Positions 36,430-50,134 are shown, counted from the stretch's first letter. The stretch is 64,000 nt of DNA from Comamonas koreensis (GCF_021026195.1 NZ_JAJNCT010000029.1:20680-84679); one strand, 5' to 3'. Notes: generated from the sequence alone by a model not told the origin. Made by a program: numbers and translations.

Positions 36430-38274
36430 TTACTTGCGCGCGGGCGGCACATCGGTGCAAGTGCCATGGGCCACTTCTGCGGCCATGCCAATGCTTTCGC
36501 CCAAGGTCGGGTGCGGGTGGATGGTCTTGCCGATGTCCACGGTGTCTGCACCCATCTCGATGGCCAGCGCGATCTCACCGATCATGTCGCCGGCGTGCGT
36601 GCCGACCATGCCGCCGCCGAGGATCTTGCCGTGGCCATGGGCTTCGGGCGAGTCGTCGAACAGCAGCTTGGTGAAGCCTTCGTCGCGGCCATTGGCAATG
36701 GCGCGGCCCGAGGCCGCCCAGGGGAACAGGCCCTTCTTGACCTTGATGCCTTGGGCCTTGGCCTGGTCTTCGGTGAGACCCACCCATGCCACTTCGGGAT
36801 CGGTGTAGGCCACCGATGGGATCACGCGGGCATTGAAAGCGGCAGCAGCCAGCTCCTTGTTGCCTTGCAGTTCGCCAGCGATGACTTCAGCGGCCACATG
36901 CGCTTCGTGCACGGCCTTGTGTGCCAGCATGGGCTGGCCCACGATGTCGCCGATCGCGAAGATGTTGGGCACATTGGTGCGCATCTGGATGTCGACATTG
37001 ATGAAGCCACGGTCCGTCACGGACACGCCTGCAGCTTCTGCGCCGATCTTCTTGCCATTGGGCGTGCGGCCCACGGCTTGCAGCACCAGGTCGTACACCT
37101 GGGGTTCGGGCACGGTCACGCCGTCCTTGGCAGGCTCGAACGAGACCTTGATGCCTTCGGGCGTTGCTTCGGCAGCCACGGTCTTGGTGTTGACCATGAT
37201 GTTGTCAAAGCGTGGCGCGTTCATCTTTTGCCAGACCTTGACCAGATCGCGGTCAGCGCCTTGCATCAGGCCATCCATCATCTCGACCACATCCAGGCGA
37301 GCGCCCAGGGTGCTGTAGACGGTGCCCATTTCCAGGCCGATGATGCCGCCGCCCAGGATCAGCATGCGCTTGGGCACCGCCTTCAGGTCCAAAGCGCCGG
37401 TGGAATCGACCACGCGTTCGTCCTTGGGCATGAAGGGCAGATGCACTGCCTGCGAGCCCGCAGCGATGATGGCCTTCTTGAACTGCACCACCTTCTTGCC
37501 GCCGGTCTTCTCCTGGCCATCGCCCGAGGTTTCCTGCACTTCGATGTGGTTGGCGCTGACGAAGTTGCCATAACCGCGCACGATCGTGACCTTGCGCATC
37601 TTGGCCATCTGGCCCAGACCGCCGGTGAGCTTGCCGATGACCTTTTCCTTGTGTGCGCGCAGCTGGTCGATATTGACCTCTGGCGCGGCAAACTTGACGC
37701 CGGCGACTTCCAGGTGCTTGACCTCGTCCATCACGGCCGCCACGTGCAGCAGGGCCTTCGATGGAATGCAACCCACGTTCAGGCAGACGCCGCCCAAGGT
37801 CTTGTAACGCTCGATCAGCACCACTTTGAGGCCCAGATCGGCCGCGCGGAATGCCGCAGAGTAGCCGCCAGGGCCGCCGCCCAGCACGACCACGTCACAG
37901 TCTTCATCGACCTGGCCGCTGTAGTTGCTGGCCACCGGGGCCGGCGCAGCGGCTTGCGCTGCGGGAGCCGGCGCAGCTGCTGCCGGAGCCGGTGCGGGCG
38001 ACGAGGCTGCCGGTGCAGGTGCTGGGGCAGCGCCCTCCGCCGCTTCCAGCGACAGGATCACCGATCCTTCGGCGACCTTGTCACCGATCTTGATCTTGAG
38101 TTCCTTGACGACGCCGGCATGGCTCGACGGGATTTCCATCGAGGCCTTGTCCGATTCGACGGTGATCAGCGACTGGTCCTTGGCGACGGTGTCGCCAGGC
38201 TTCACGAGCAGCTCGATCACGCCCACTTCAGCGAAATCACCAATGTCGGGGACTTTGATATCTACGATTGCCAT
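36430..38274 (-). CDS. lpdA: Dihydrolipoamide dehydrogenase (E3) with N-terminal lipoyl domain
   Basis: 614 residues, longer than the usual about 475 because of an N-terminal lipoyl domain (about 1-75, lipoyl-Lys43 in ESDKASMEI) and an Ala/Pro linker (about 76-118). The flavoprotein part starts with the FAD site [15 protein letters not shown]; the redox disulphide is Cys164/Cys169 in GVCLNVGC. The NAD site is [12 protein letters not shown] and the catalytic His is in [10 protein letters not shown]. It reoxidises dihydrolipoyl groups of the pyruvate dehydrogenase complex with NAD+. It is the last gene of aceE-aceF-lpdA. The extra lipoyl domain is typical of Neisseria and Burkholderiales PDH E3. 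Confidence 0.97.
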   Translation of the reverse strand: MAIVDIKVPDIGDFAEVGVIELLVKPGDTVAKDQSLITVESDKASMEIPSSHAGVVKELKIKIGDKVAEGSVILSLEAAEGAAPAPAPAASSPAPAPAAAAPAPAAQAAAPAPVASNYSGQVDEDCDVVVLGGGPGGYSAAFRAADLGLKVVLIERYKTLGGVCLNVGCIPSKALLHVAAVMDEVKHLEVAGVKFAAPEVNIDQLRAHKEKVIGKLTGGLGQMAKMRKVTIVRGYGNFVSANHIEVQETSGDGQEKTGGKKVVQFKKAIIAAGSQAVHLPFMPKDERVVDSTGALDLKAVPKRMLILGGGIIGLEMGTVYSTLGARLDVVEMMDGLMQGADRDLVKVWQKMNAPRFDNIMVNTKTVAAEATPEGIKVSFEPAKDGVTVPEPQVYDLVLQAVGRTPNGKKIGAEAAGVSVTDRGFINVDIQMRTNVPNIFAIGDIVGQPMLAHKAVHEAHVAAEVIAGELQGNKELAAAAFNARVIPSVAYTDPEVAWVGLTEDQAKAQGIKVKKGLFPWAASGRAIANGRDEGFTKLLFDDSPEAHGHGKILGGGMVGTHAGDMIGEIALAIEMGADTVDIGKTIHPHPTLGESIGMAAEVAHGTCTDVPPARK

Positions 38275-38289
38275 AGTGTGCGTCTCCGA

Positions 38290-39978
38290 TTACAGGATGA
38301 TGCGGCGGTAGTCCGCCAGCACCTGGCCCAGGTAGGCATTGAAGCGTGCGGCCGAGGCGCCGTCGATGACGCGGTGGTCGTACGACAGGCTCAGCGGCAG
38401 CATCAGGCGTGGCACAAACTGCTTGCCGTCCCAGACCGGCTTCATCGCCGACTTGGACAGGCCCAGGATGGCTACTTCAGGGGCGTTCACGATAGGCGTG
38501 AAGTGCGTGCCACCAATGCCGCCCAGCGACGAGATGGAGATGCAGCCGCCTTGCATGTCGGCCGCGCCCAGCTTGCCGTCGCGCGCCTTCTTGGCCAGCT
38601 CGCCCATTTCTGCGCTGATCTGGATGATGCCCTTCTTGTCGGCATCCTTGAGCACCGGCACCACCAGGCCATTGGGCGTGTCTGCCGCAAAGCCGATGTT
38701 GAAGTACTGCTTGTAGACCAGGGTGTCGCCATCCAGGCTGGTGTTGAACTCAGGGAACTTCTTGAGTGCAGACACCAGCGCCTTGATCACGAAGGCCAGC
38801 ATGGTGACCTTGACGCCGCTCTTCTCGTTTTCCTTGTTCGTGGAGACGCGGAAGGCTTCGAGCTCGGTGATGTCGGCCTCGTCATTGTTGGTGACGTGCG
38901 GGATCATCACCCAGTTGCGGTGCAGGTTGGCGCCCGAGATCTTCTTGATGCGCGACAGGTCCTTGCGCTCGACCGTGCCGAACTTGCTGAAATCGACCTT
39001 GGGCCATGGCAGCAGATCCAGACCTGCGCCGGAGCCACCACCGGCAGGCGCCTTGGCCGCCTGGGCCTTGGTCTGCACGGCACCAGCCATCACCTGCTTG
39101 GTGAAGGCCTGCACGTCGTCGGCGGTAATACGGCCCTTGTTGCCCGAGCCCTTGACCTCTTCCAGCGGCACGCCCAGCTCACGCGCAAACTTGCGCACCG
39201 ATGGCGATGCATAAGGCAAGGCGCCCGATGGCGGTACGGTGGGGTTGTGGGCCGGCACGGCTGCAGCCGGCGCAGCGGCGACAGGTGCTGCTGCAGGAGC
39301 AGGTGCGCTGGCGGCTGGGGCAGGCGCAGCAGCAGCGGGGGCTTGTGCAGCCGGTGCGGATACTGGCGCTGCAGCGGTGCTGCCCTCCAGAATGGCGACC
39401 AGATCGCCAACATTGATGGTGTCGCCAATCTTGACCTTGAGCTCCTTCACCACGCCAGCGGCGGGCGATGGAATTTCCATCGAGGCCTTGTCGGATTCGA
39501 CGGTGAACAGCGACTGCTCTGCGGTGACGGTATCGCCCACCTTGACCAGCAGCTCGATCACGGCCACGTCCTTGAAGTCTCCGATATCGGGGACCTTCAC
39601 TTCGACCGGGCCCGAGGCCGCAGGCGCAGCAGCAGCCTGGGGTGCAGGCGTCGGTGCAGCTGCAGGAGCGGGTGCTGCAGCAGCCGGTGCCGCGGCGGCC
39701 GTTGCCGGTGCTTGCGCAGCGGGTGCGGAAGCCGCTGCATCCGCCGCTTCGAGCTTGATGATGACCGAGCCTTCGGCCACCTTGTCGCCAATCTTGACGA
39801 CGATTTCCTTGACTACGCCAGCGTGGCTGGACGGGATTTCCATCGAGGCCTTGTCGGACTCGACGGTGATCAGCGACTGGTCCTTGGTGACGGTGTCACC
39901 GGGCTTGACGAGCAACTCGATCACGCCCACTTCTGCGAAGTCGCCAATATCGGGGACTTGAATGTCAATCAATGCCAT
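38290..39978 (-). CDS. aceF: Pyruvate dehydrogenase complex E2, dihydrolipoyllysine acetyltransferase
   Basis: 562 residues. Two lipoyl domains carry lipoyl-lysines at about Lys43 and Lys164 ([10 protein letters not shown] in each), joined by Ala/Pro-rich linkers. A peripheral-subunit-binding domain follows ([20 protein letters not shown], then [13 protein letters not shown]), and then the acetyltransferase core with the catalytic HRVIDGA near the C-terminus ([16 protein letters not shown]). It moves the acetyl group to CoA and forms the core of the complex. It lies 21 bases after aceE and 15 before lpdA. Confidence 0.97.
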   Translation of the reverse strand: MALIDIQVPDIGDFAEVGVIELLVKPGDTVTKDQSLITVESDKASMEIPSSHAGVVKEIVVKIGDKVAEGSVIIKLEAADAAASAPAAQAPATAAAAPAAAAPAPAAAPTPAPQAAAAPAASGPVEVKVPDIGDFKDVAVIELLVKVGDTVTAEQSLFTVESDKASMEIPSPAAGVVKELKVKIGDTINVGDLVAILEGSTAAAPVSAPAAQAPAAAAPAPAASAPAPAAAPVAAAPAAAVPAHNPTVPPSGALPYASPSVRKFARELGVPLEEVKGSGNKGRITADDVQAFTKQVMAGAVQTKAQAAKAPAGGGSGAGLDLLPWPKVDFSKFGTVERKDLSRIKKISGANLHRNWVMIPHVTNNDEADITELEAFRVSTNKENEKSGVKVTMLAFVIKALVSALKKFPEFNTSLDGDTLVYKQYFNIGFAADTPNGLVVPVLKDADKKGIIQISAEMGELAKKARDGKLGAADMQGGCISISSLGGIGGTHFTPIVNAPEVAILGLSKSAMKPVWDGKQFVPRLMLPLSLSYDHRVIDGASAARFNAYLGQVLADYRRIIL

Positions 39979-39999
39979 TGTGGTGTCTCCTGGTGCTAT

Positions 40000-42705
<2,706 letters not shown>

Positions 42706-42922
42706 GCTGGCGTCTCCTTCAAGTGATCTGCTATGAATGACTGTGCCAGAGTTTCTCACATTTTTTGAAGATTTCAAATAGCGGTCTTCATTTTCATATT
42801 ATGGGAAATTGCTGCAAACGCACAATCCACGGGCACTGCAGCAGGACGCCTTAGGGGACAAGGCGAACGATTTGTCCAGCATCAGGGCATGGCTGCCCTG
42901 CCCTCGTCTACACTCATCGACC

Positions 42923-45442
42923 ATGAATTCGACCGAGCGCCCCGCCACCCCGCCCCCGAACAGCCGACCCCGTTTGGTGCAGATGTGGCAAACCTGGTGG
43001 CGCGGATTGTCACCTTCGAGACAAGACCGTTATGCGGCCATTGCGCCGTTGGTAGCAGTGGTAATGTTTTTCATCGCCATCGTGGCGGCCTTTTGGTACT
43101 TGCGCAGCGAAGAGTTGGAGCGCGAACGCGAGGCCATGCGCCGGGATGTGGAATATGCCCAGCAGCGCATTCGGCTGCGCCTGTCCGAGCGCCAGGAGCA
43201 GCTGATGCGCCTGGCCCGCGACGTGGGCAACCAAGACGTGGACAAGAACGGCTTCAATGACCGTGCCGACACGCTGATCAGCCAGTATGCCGAGTTGCAA
43301 GCACTGACTTGGATCGATACCGCGCGTCAGGTGCGCGCCACCCAGTTCGGCCCCAGCGTGGCGGCCGAGAACCTGCTCACCCTGGATGAGGTGATCCAGA
43401 AAAAGGAACTGCTGGAGCTGTTTGAGATGGCGCGCGACCTGCAGCAGCCGGTCTTCTCGCAACCGCTGGCCACCAGCGATACAGCACCCATGCTGCTGCT
43501 GGAGGTGCCGATCAGCCAAAAGGGCCGCTTCGGCGGCGTGCTGCTGGCCGAGTTCTCGATTGAGAACCTGCTGCGCTACGGTACACCCACAGAGATCCTG
43601 GCGCGTTACGCGGTGACCATGCAGGATGGCAAGGGCACCACCTTGGCCGGCACCCCGCTCACGCCCCGCGTCGTGGCCCAGCGCCTGCTGCCTTGGCGCG
43701 CGGTGCCCAATGAGTTTGATATGCCGGTGGCACCCGTTGGCAACAGCTTGAAGCTACGCGCCCAGGGTTACCACACTTCGCTGGGCTTGGTCAGCAATGG
43801 CCTGTTCTGGCTGGTGGGGGTGCTGAGCTTCATGACGGCCTGGCTCCTGGTGGCCACCTGGCGCCATACGCGCAAGCGCATCCGCGCGCAAGAGGCACTG
43901 CAGGGCGAGACCAATTTCCGCCGGGCGATGGAAAACAGTGTGCTGACCGGCATGCGCGCGCTCGATCTGCAAGGCCGCATCTCCTATGTGAATGCCGCCT
44001 TCTGCCAGATGACCGGCTGGAGCGAAGAAGAGCTGGTGGGCAAGCTCCCCCCCTACCCTTATTGGCCCGAGGGCGACCAAAGCACCTACCACGACATGCT
44101 GATCGACGAGATGAGCGGCAAGGTGTTTCCGGGTGGCTTCCAGATGCGGGTCAAGCGCAAGAACGGCACCATGTTCGAGGCGCGGCTCTATGTCTCGCCG
44201 CTGATCGACGGCCATGGCCGCCAGACAGGTTGGATGACCTCGATGACCGACATCACCGAGCCCAACCGCATCCGCGAGCAGCTGTCTGCCTCCTACGAAC
44301 GCTTCACCATCGTGCTGGAGGCGCTGGACGCTTCGGTGTCGGTGGCGCCGCTGGGCAGTGCCGAGCTGCTGTTTGCCAACAAGCTCTACCGGCAGTGGTT
44401 TGGCTCGCAAACGGTGGGCCATTTGCAGCTGGTGGCCCAAGCCGGCGTGCTGCCCAGCAGCAGCAATGCCAGCACCAGCATGGACGACGAGGACGGGCTG
44501 ATGGGCCTGCCCAGCGACCAGATCACCACCGCCGTCAGCGGCAACGCCGAGATCTATATCCCCGAGCTGGGCAAATGGCTGGAAGTGCGCTCGCGCTACC
44601 TCAACTGGGTGGACGGGCGCCTGGCCCAGATGGTCATTGCCACAGACATTACCCCGCGCCGCGAGGCTGAAGAGCAAGCCGCGCGCCAGGCCGAAAAAGC
44701 CGCCACCGTGAGCCGCCTGGTGACCATGGGCGAGATGGCGTCGAGCGTCGCGCATGAGCTGAACCAGCCGCTCTCGGCCATCAGCAACTACTGCTCGGGC
44801 ATGATCACCCGCGTCAAGAACGGCAGCCTCAGTGAAGAGGCTCTACTTGGCGCGCTGGAAAAGACGGCCCACCAGGCGCAGCGCGCCGGGCAGGTGATCC
44901 ACCGTATCCGCTCGTTTGTCAAACGCAGCGAACCCAACCGTGAGCTGGCCGATGTCAGCGACATCGTCAGCGAGGCGGTGGAGCTGGGCTCGATTGAGCT
45001 CAAACGCCACAATGTGCGGCTTTCGCACCACGTTGCTGCGCGCCTGCCCAAGGTGAAGGTGGACAGCATCCTAATCGAGCAGGTGCTCATCAACCTGATG
45101 AAGAACGGCGCCGAATCCATTGCCAATGCAGAGCGTCCGGCCCACCAGCGCATGGTGGAACTGCGCGTCGTGCCTCGCAAGATCGACGCCACGGATGTGA
45201 TAGAGTTTTCCGTTCAAGATACGGGGCGCGGCCTGTCACCTGAAGCATTGGAGCGACTGTTCCAGGCCTTCTTCTCCACCAAGAGCGAAGGCATGGGAAT
45301 TGGTCTCAATTTGTGTCGCAGCATTGTGGAATCTCACCACGGCCGGATGCAGGCGGAGAACCTCTACAATGGGACGGAGGTGACAGGTTGTAATTTCAGC
45401 TTCTGGATTCCGGTGGCCACGCCGGCGGAGTCTGCTGAATAG
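42923..45442 (+). CDS. PAS-domain sensor histidine kinase
   Basis: 839 residues from the ATG at 42923; the frame is open from 42809 but lacks family sequence. Membrane segments at about 38-60 and 286-312 enclose a periplasmic sensor region of about 220 residues. A PAS domain follows (GMRALDLQGRISYVNAAFCQ, about 335-450) and probably a second PAS (about 455-590). The phosphoacceptor is about His611 in SSVAHELNQPLSAISNYCSG, and the ATPase domain has the N box NLMKNGAESI and G box DTGRGLSPEA. It phosphorylates the FixJ-type regulator encoded 36 bases downstream. Divergence from aceE suggests control of pyruvate oxidation, by position only. Confidence 0.92.
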   Translation: MNSTERPATPPPNSRPRLVQMWQTWWRGLSPSRQDRYAAIAPLVAVVMFFIAIVAAFWYLRSEELEREREAMRRDVEYAQQRIRLRLSERQEQLMRLARDVGNQDVDKNGFNDRADTLISQYAELQALTWIDTARQVRATQFGPSVAAENLLTLDEVIQKKELLELFEMARDLQQPVFSQPLATSDTAPMLLLEVPISQKGRFGGVLLAEFSIENLLRYGTPTEILARYAVTMQDGKGTTLAGTPLTPRVVAQRLLPWRAVPNEFDMPVAPVGNSLKLRAQGYHTSLGLVSNGLFWLVGVLSFMTAWLLVATWRHTRKRIRAQEALQGETNFRRAMENSVLTGMRALDLQGRISYVNAAFCQMTGWSEEELVGKLPPYPYWPEGDQSTYHDMLIDEMSGKVFPGGFQMRVKRKNGTMFEARLYVSPLIDGHGRQTGWMTSMTDITEPNRIREQLSASYERFTIVLEALDASVSVAPLGSAELLFANKLYRQWFGSQTVGHLQLVAQAGVLPSSSNASTSMDDEDGLMGLPSDQITTAVSGNAEIYIPELGKWLEVRSRYLNWVDGRLAQMVIATDITPRREAEEQAARQAEKAATVSRLVTMGEMASSVAHELNQPLSAISNYCSGMITRVKNGSLSEEALLGALEKTAHQAQRAGQVIHRIRSFVKRSEPNRELADVSDIVSEAVELGSIELKRHNVRLSHHVAARLPKVKVDSILIEQVLINLMKNGAESIANAERPAHQRMVELRVVPRKIDATDVIEFSVQDTGRGLSPEALERLFQAFFSTKSEGMGIGLNLCRSIVESHHGRMQAENLYNGTEVTGCNFSFWIPVATPAESAE

Positions 45443-45478
45443 CCAGCGCTATACCAATACTGATAGAAGGAATTGTGC

Positions 45479-46111
45479 ATGAGCTTGATCCCGAAAAAGG
45501 GCACGGTCTACGTAGTCGATGACGATGAAGCGGTTCGTGACTCGCTTCAATGGTTGCTGGAGGGCAAAGATTACCGTGTACGCTGCTTTGATTCAGCCGA
45601 ATCCTTCTTGGCTCGCTACGACGCCCGCGAAGTGGCTTGCCTGATTGTCGATATCCGCATGGGTGGCATGAGCGGCCTGGAACTGCAGGACCGCCTGATC
45701 GAAAACAAGTCGCCCCTGCCCATCGTCTTCATCACCGGCCACGGCGATGTGCCGATGGCTGTGGACACGATGAAAAAAGGCGCAATGGATTTCATCCAGA
45801 AGCCTTTTGACGAAGCGCAGCTCGACACCTTGGTGGAGCGCATGCTCGACCAGGCACGTGATGCCTTTGCTGGCCACCAGCAAGCTGCCAGCCGCGATGC
45901 CCTGCTGGCCAAGCTCACCGGCCGCGAGTCGCAGGTGCTCGAACGCATTGTGGCCGGCCGCCTGAACAAGCAGATCGCCGATGACCTGGGCATCAGCATC
46001 AAGACCGTCGAAGCGCACCGCGCCAACATCATGGAAAAACTGGGCGCCAATACCGTGGCTGATCTGCTCAAGATTGCCCTGGGATCGAATGCGGCCGCCA
46101 AGGCAACGTGA
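45479..46111 (+). CDS. FixJ/NarL-type two-component response regulator
   Basis: 210 residues from the ATG at 45479, which has AAGGA upstream; a TTG at 45473 is possible. The receiver domain (about 8-125) has acidic residues in VYVVDDDEAVRDS, phosphoacceptor Asp58 in CLIVDIRMGG, and the switch Lys in FIQKPFDEAQ. The LuxR-type helix-turn-helix (about 140-205) reads LTGRESQVLERIVAGRLNKQ, then IADDLGISIKTVEAHRANIM. This is the FixJ/StyR branch. It forms an operon with the kinase and ends in a clear terminator. Targets are unknown; the adjacent PDH operon and folD are candidates. Confidence 0.94.
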   Translation: MSLIPKKGTVYVVDDDEAVRDSLQWLLEGKDYRVRCFDSAESFLARYDAREVACLIVDIRMGGMSGLELQDRLIENKSPLPIVFITGHGDVPMAVDTMKKGAMDFIQKPFDEAQLDTLVERMLDQARDAFAGHQQAASRDALLAKLTGRESQVLERIVAGRLNKQIADDLGISIKTVEAHRANIMEKLGANTVADLLKIALGSNAAAKAT

Positions 46112-46168
46112 TAAATTAGCGGCCTTCGCGCCCTAAGGACGACGTTCCAATAACGCTTCTCAAAGCGC

Positions 46169-46204
46169 AATGCGCCGGTACCGGCTTCGGTACGGCGCAT
46201 TTTT
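46169..46204 (+). terminator. Rho-independent terminator of the two-component operon
   Basis: An ATGCGCCG / CGGCGCAT stem, extended by TACCG/CGGTA with a bulge, is followed by TTTTT, about 60 bases after the regulator stop and before folD. Confidence 0.85.
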
Positions 46205-46273
46205 CAATTCCGCGCGCCATGCTGGGGGCTCGCCCGGCTGCTGGACCACGCGCAACCCTTTTTGGATGACCAC

Positions 46274-47122
46274 ATGACTGCTCAATTGATCGATGGCAAG
46301 GCCCTCTCCCAGCAACTGCGTGCCGATGTCAAGGCGCGCGCCGACCAGCTCAAGGCCCGGGGCATCGTTCCGGGTCTGGCTGTCATTCTGGTGGGCGACA
46401 ACCAGGCCAGCCAGGTCTATGTGCGCAACAAGGTCAAGTCCTGCGAAGAATGCGGCTTTCACTCGGTGCTGGAGAAGTACGACGCCAGCATGACCGAGGC
46501 CGAGCTGCTGGCCCGCGTCGAAGCGCTGAACAACGACCCGAGCATCCATGGCATCCTGGTGCAGCTGCCGCTGCCCAAGCACATCGATGACCACAAGGTC
46601 ATCGAAGCCATCTCGCCCAAGAAGGATGTGGACGGCTTCCATATGGCCAGCGCCGGCGCGCTGATGGTCGGTGAAGTGGGCTTCAAGGCCTGCACGCCCT
46701 ACGGCTGCATGAAGATGCTCGAATCCATTGGCATGAAGGACCTGCGCGGCAAGCATGCCGTGGTCATTGGTCGCTCCAACATCGTGGGCAAGCCCATGGC
46801 CATGATGCTGCTGGCAGCGAACGCCACTGTCACCATCACCCACAGCGGCACGGCCGACCTGGCTGCGATGACCCGCCAGGCCGACATCATCGTGGCGGCC
46901 GTCGGCAAGCTCAATGTGCTGACCGCCGACATGGTCAAGCCCGGCGCTGTGGTGATCGATGTGGGCATGAACCGCAATGCCGAAGGCAAGCTCTGCGGCG
47001 ATGTGGATTTTGACGGCGTCAAGGAAGTGGCTGGCTACATCACCCCCGTGCCCGGCGGTGTGGGCCCGATGACCATCACCATGCTGATGGTCAATACGCT
47101 GGAGTCGGCCGAGCGCGCCTGA
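46274..47122 (+). CDS. folD: Bifunctional methylenetetrahydrofolate dehydrogenase/cyclohydrolase
   Basis: 282 residues from the ATG at 46274. Catalytic and folate residues are in [16 protein letters not shown] (Lys) and [12 protein letters not shown]. The NADP site is [17 protein letters not shown], and the C-terminal signature is [15 protein letters not shown]. It interconverts 5,10-methylene-, methenyl- and 10-formyl-tetrahydrofolate in the cytoplasm. It has its own promoter region after the upstream terminator and its own terminator. Confidence 0.97.
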   Translation: MTAQLIDGKALSQQLRADVKARADQLKARGIVPGLAVILVGDNQASQVYVRNKVKSCEECGFHSVLEKYDASMTEAELLARVEALNNDPSIHGILVQLPLPKHIDDHKVIEAISPKKDVDGFHMASAGALMVGEVGFKACTPYGCMKMLESIGMKDLRGKHAVVIGRSNIVGKPMAMMLLAANATVTITHSGTADLAAMTRQADIIVAAVGKLNVLTADMVKPGAVVIDVGMNRNAEGKLCGDVDFDGVKEVAGYITPVPGGVGPMTITMLMVNTLESAERA

Positions 47123-47185
47123 TCTCCGCAAAATCGCCTCGATTCCGCGCCGATTTATCGCTGCGGTAAAACTATGAAAACGATA

Positions 47186-47226
47186 GCTGTTGGCATCCGC
47201 CTTGCCGGTGCCAGCGGCTTTTTTTT
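47186..47226 (+). terminator. Rho-independent terminator of folD
   Basis: The arms GCTGTTGGCA and TGCCAGCGGC (pairing with a G-U and one mismatch) are followed by TTTTTTTT, about 65 bases after the folD stop. Confidence 0.75.
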
Positions 47227-47310
47227 GTGCTTAAATGACAGGCAACACGATTATGTTCCAAGTGCCAATAAGGCATTGATTGCGGGGCGCCAGGCCCCAT
47301 ATACAGCACC

Positions 47311-49368
47311 ATGACCAATCCATTGCTCGACTTCAGCGGCCTGCCCCGCTTTGACCAGGTCCAACCTGAACATATCGCCCCCGCCATCGACCAGCTACTG
47401 GCCGACAGTGAAGCGGCCCTCAAGACGGTAACGGCGCCCGAGTTCCCGGCGCAATGGAACGAGATCGCCAAGGTGCTCGATGTCAGCACCGAAAAGCTGG
47501 GCCGTGCCTGGGGCATGGTCGGCCACCTCAACTCTGTGGCTGACACGCCTGCACTGCGCGCCGCCTACAACGCCGAGATGCCCAAGGTCACCGCCTTCTG
47601 GACGCAGCTGGGCGCAGACGAGGCGCTGTATGCCAAATACAAAGCCATTGACCCGGCAAGCCTGAACAGCGAACAAAAACAGGCCTGGGACAACGCAATG
47701 CGCAATTTTGTGCTCGGTGGTGCCGAGCTGCAAGGCGAGGCCCGCGAGACCTATGCCCAACTGCAGGAAAAAAGCGCCATCGCCTGCCAAAAATACAGCG
47801 AAAACGCGATGGATGCCACCGACCAGTTTGCCTACTATGCCGAACTGGACGAGCTGGCTGGCGTGCCGCAAGACGTCATCCAGGCCGCCCGCGCTGCGGC
47901 CGAGGCCGAAGGCAAGCCCGGATACAAGCTGACCTTGAAGATCCCCAGCTACCTGCCGGTAATGCAGTTTGCCAAGAGCAGCACCTTGCGCGAAAAGCTC
48001 TACCGCGCCTACACCACGCGGGCCAGCGAGTTTGGCGATAGCAAGCTGGACAACACGCCCTTGATGGTCGAGATCCTGAAAATGCGCGAGCAGGAAGCGC
48101 ATCTGCTGGGCTACCCCAGTTTTGGCGAGCTGTCAGTGGCACCCAAGATGGCGCAGTCGTCTGCCCAGGTGATGGAATTTTTGCAAGAGCTGGCCAGCAA
48201 GGCCAAGCCCTATGGCCAAAAGGATGTGCAGGACCTGCGCGACTATGCCCGTACCGAGCTGGGCCTGGACAACCCGCAGGCCTGGGACTGGGGCTACATC
48301 GGCGAACACCTGAAAGAGGCGCGCTACGCCTTCAGCGAGCAGGAGCTCAAGCAGTACTTCCCGGCGCCCAAGGTGCTGGCCGGTCTGTTCCGCATTGTCG
48401 AGACACTGTTCGGCGTACAGATCAAGGGCGACCTGGCTCCCGTCTGGAACCAGGACGTGGCCTTCTACCGCATTGAGCGCGACGGCGAGCTGGTCGGCCA
48501 GTTCTACCTCGACCCGCCTGCCCGCAATGGCAAGCGCGGAGGTGCCTGGATGGACGATGTGCGCACCCGCTGGCTGCGCCCGGACAACGGCCAGTTGCAA
48601 ACCCCGATCGCGCACCTGGTCTGCAATTTTGCGGCTGGCGTGGATGGCAAGCCGCCGCTGCTGACCCATGACGACGTGATCACCCTCTTCCACGAAACCG
48701 GCCATGGCCTGCACCACATGCTCACGCAGGTCAATGAACGCGATGTCTCCGGCATCGGCGGTGTGGAATGGGATGCCGTAGAGCTGCCCAGCCAGTTCAT
48801 GGAGAACTTCTGCTGGGAATGGGAAGTGCTGCGCCATATGACAGCCCATGTCGACACCGGGGAGCCGCTGCCACGCGCCCTCTACGACAAGATGATTGCC
48901 GCCAAGAACTTCCAATCGGGCATGCAGACCCTGCGCCAGATCGAGTTCTCGCTGTTTGACATGCGCATCCACACCGAGCTGTCGGGCGATGGCATCAATG
49001 CGGACGCCATTTACGGCGTGATGCGCGATGTGCGCCGCCAGGTCGCCGTGCTGGACCAGCCAGACTTCAACCGCATGCCCAATACCTTCACCCACATCTT
49101 TGCGGGGGGCTATGCAGCCGGTTACTACAGCTACAAGTGGGCTGAGGTGCTGTCCGCCGATGCCTTTGCCAGCTTTGAAGAGGCAGCGAATAAGCGCGGC
49201 AGCAGCGATGTGGTAGACCCCGAGGTGGGCCAGCGCTACCTGCATGCCATTCTGGAAGCGGGTGGCAGCCGCCCCGCCATGGAATCGTTTAAGGCCTTCC
49301 GTGGCCGCGAGCCGCAGCTCGACGCACTGCTGCGCCACCAAGGCATGGCCGAGCCGCTGACGGCCTAA
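47311..49368 (+). CDS. prlC: Oligopeptidase A, M3-family zinc metallopeptidase
   Basis: 685 residues, full length for PrlC/OpdA. The zinc site is HETGH at about 461-465 (TLFHETGHGLHHMLTQV) with the third ligand Glu downstream in MENFCWEWE. N-terminal helical region and C-terminal GYAAGYYSYKWAEVLSADAF are typical. It degrades short peptides, including cleaved signal peptides, in the cytoplasm. The start at 47311 begins the family N-terminus NPLLDFSGLPRFDQVQPEHI. Confidence 0.96.
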   Translation: MTNPLLDFSGLPRFDQVQPEHIAPAIDQLLADSEAALKTVTAPEFPAQWNEIAKVLDVSTEKLGRAWGMVGHLNSVADTPALRAAYNAEMPKVTAFWTQLGADEALYAKYKAIDPASLNSEQKQAWDNAMRNFVLGGAELQGEARETYAQLQEKSAIACQKYSENAMDATDQFAYYAELDELAGVPQDVIQAARAAAEAEGKPGYKLTLKIPSYLPVMQFAKSSTLREKLYRAYTTRASEFGDSKLDNTPLMVEILKMREQEAHLLGYPSFGELSVAPKMAQSSAQVMEFLQELASKAKPYGQKDVQDLRDYARTELGLDNPQAWDWGYIGEHLKEARYAFSEQELKQYFPAPKVLAGLFRIVETLFGVQIKGDLAPVWNQDVAFYRIERDGELVGQFYLDPPARNGKRGGAWMDDVRTRWLRPDNGQLQTPIAHLVCNFAAGVDGKPPLLTHDDVITLFHETGHGLHHMLTQVNERDVSGIGGVEWDAVELPSQFMENFCWEWEVLRHMTAHVDTGEPLPRALYDKMIAAKNFQSGMQTLRQIEFSLFDMRIHTELSGDGINADAIYGVMRDVRRQVAVLDQPDFNRMPNTFTHIFAGGYAAGYYSYKWAEVLSADAFASFEEAANKRGSSDVVDPEVGQRYLHAILEAGGSRPAMESFKAFRGREPQLDALLRHQGMAEPLTA

Positions 49369-49379
49369 GCGGCGCAGGG

Positions 49380-49408
49380 CTGCCGGGCGCCCAAGCAATG
49401 CCCGGCAG
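49380..49408 (+). terminator. Strong hairpin after prlC, without U-run
   Basis: Nine-base perfect arms CTGCCGGGC and GCCCGGCAG with an eleven-base loop begin 12 bases after the stop codon. There is no U-run, so it may stabilise the 3' end rather than terminate by itself. Confidence 0.45.
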
Positions 49409-49474
49409 GGCCAGCGCAAGCCTTGGCGCTGCGCGGGCATAATGGCGCTACAACAGCTATAGAGAGGGATAGGC

Positions 49475-50134
49475 ATGAAGACAAAGGCTTTGGGCAGCTT
49501 GCTCGTTGGCACCGCCATCGCCTGCGCTGCCGGCTGGGCAAGCGCACAAACGGTGTACCGCATTGTGGGCCCTGATGGTCGGGTCACTTTCTCGGACCGC
49601 GCACCCACCTCCGACACGCCGAGCCAATCGGTCTCGACCGGCGTCGTGACTGAGCCTGCCGGCACCCGGCTTAATGACTTGCCGCTTGAGGTCAAGCAAG
49701 CCGCCACCAAGTACCCCATGACGCTCTATTCCAGCAAGGACTGCGGCGCTTGCGACACCGCTCGCCGTTATTTGCTAACCCGTGGGGTGCCTTTCTCGGA
49801 GAAGACCGTGACCTCCAACGAAGAGATCCAGGCGCTGCGCAGGCTCAACCCGGAAGGCTCCATTCCCTTTGCCACCTTGGGCGGCCAGCACTTGGCGGGC
49901 TTCAATGAGAACGACTGGAGCGCCTATCTGGATGCCGCCGGCTACCCAGCCCAGTCCAAGCTTCCTTCCAGCTACCGCCCTGCCCCCGCGCAGCCGATGA
50001 TCCCCAAGGTGATTGCACCGGCGGCGGCCCCATCTGCACAACCTGCGGAACCTGGCAGTGCACCGGCATCGGGCAATCCAGGTGTGGAGCCGGACCGCGT
50101 GACGCCGAACAACCCGACCGGCATTGTTTTCTAA
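49475..50134 (+). CDS. Exported DUF4124/glutaredoxin-like protein
   Basis: 219 residues. A signal peptide (cleavage after ASA, about residue 24) precedes a DUF4124-like segment (TVYRIVGPDGRVTFSDRAPT). A glutaredoxin/thioredoxin-fold domain (about 75-155) has the active-site motif CGAC in YSSKDCGACDTARRYLLTRG and the cis-Pro region EGSIPFATLGG. The C-terminal 60 residues are Pro/Ala rich and probably disordered. Location is expected to be periplasmic, where a CxxC glutaredoxin-like protein may act on disulphides. Partner proteins are not evident. Confidence 0.88.
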   Translation: MKTKALGSLLVGTAIACAAGWASAQTVYRIVGPDGRVTFSDRAPTSDTPSQSVSTGVVTEPAGTRLNDLPLEVKQAATKYPMTLYSSKDCGACDTARRYLLTRGVPFSEKTVTSNEEIQALRRLNPEGSIPFATLGGQHLAGFNENDWSAYLDAAGYPAQSKLPSSYRPAPAQPMIPKVIAPAAAPSAQPAEPGSAPASGNPGVEPDRVTPNNPTGIVF

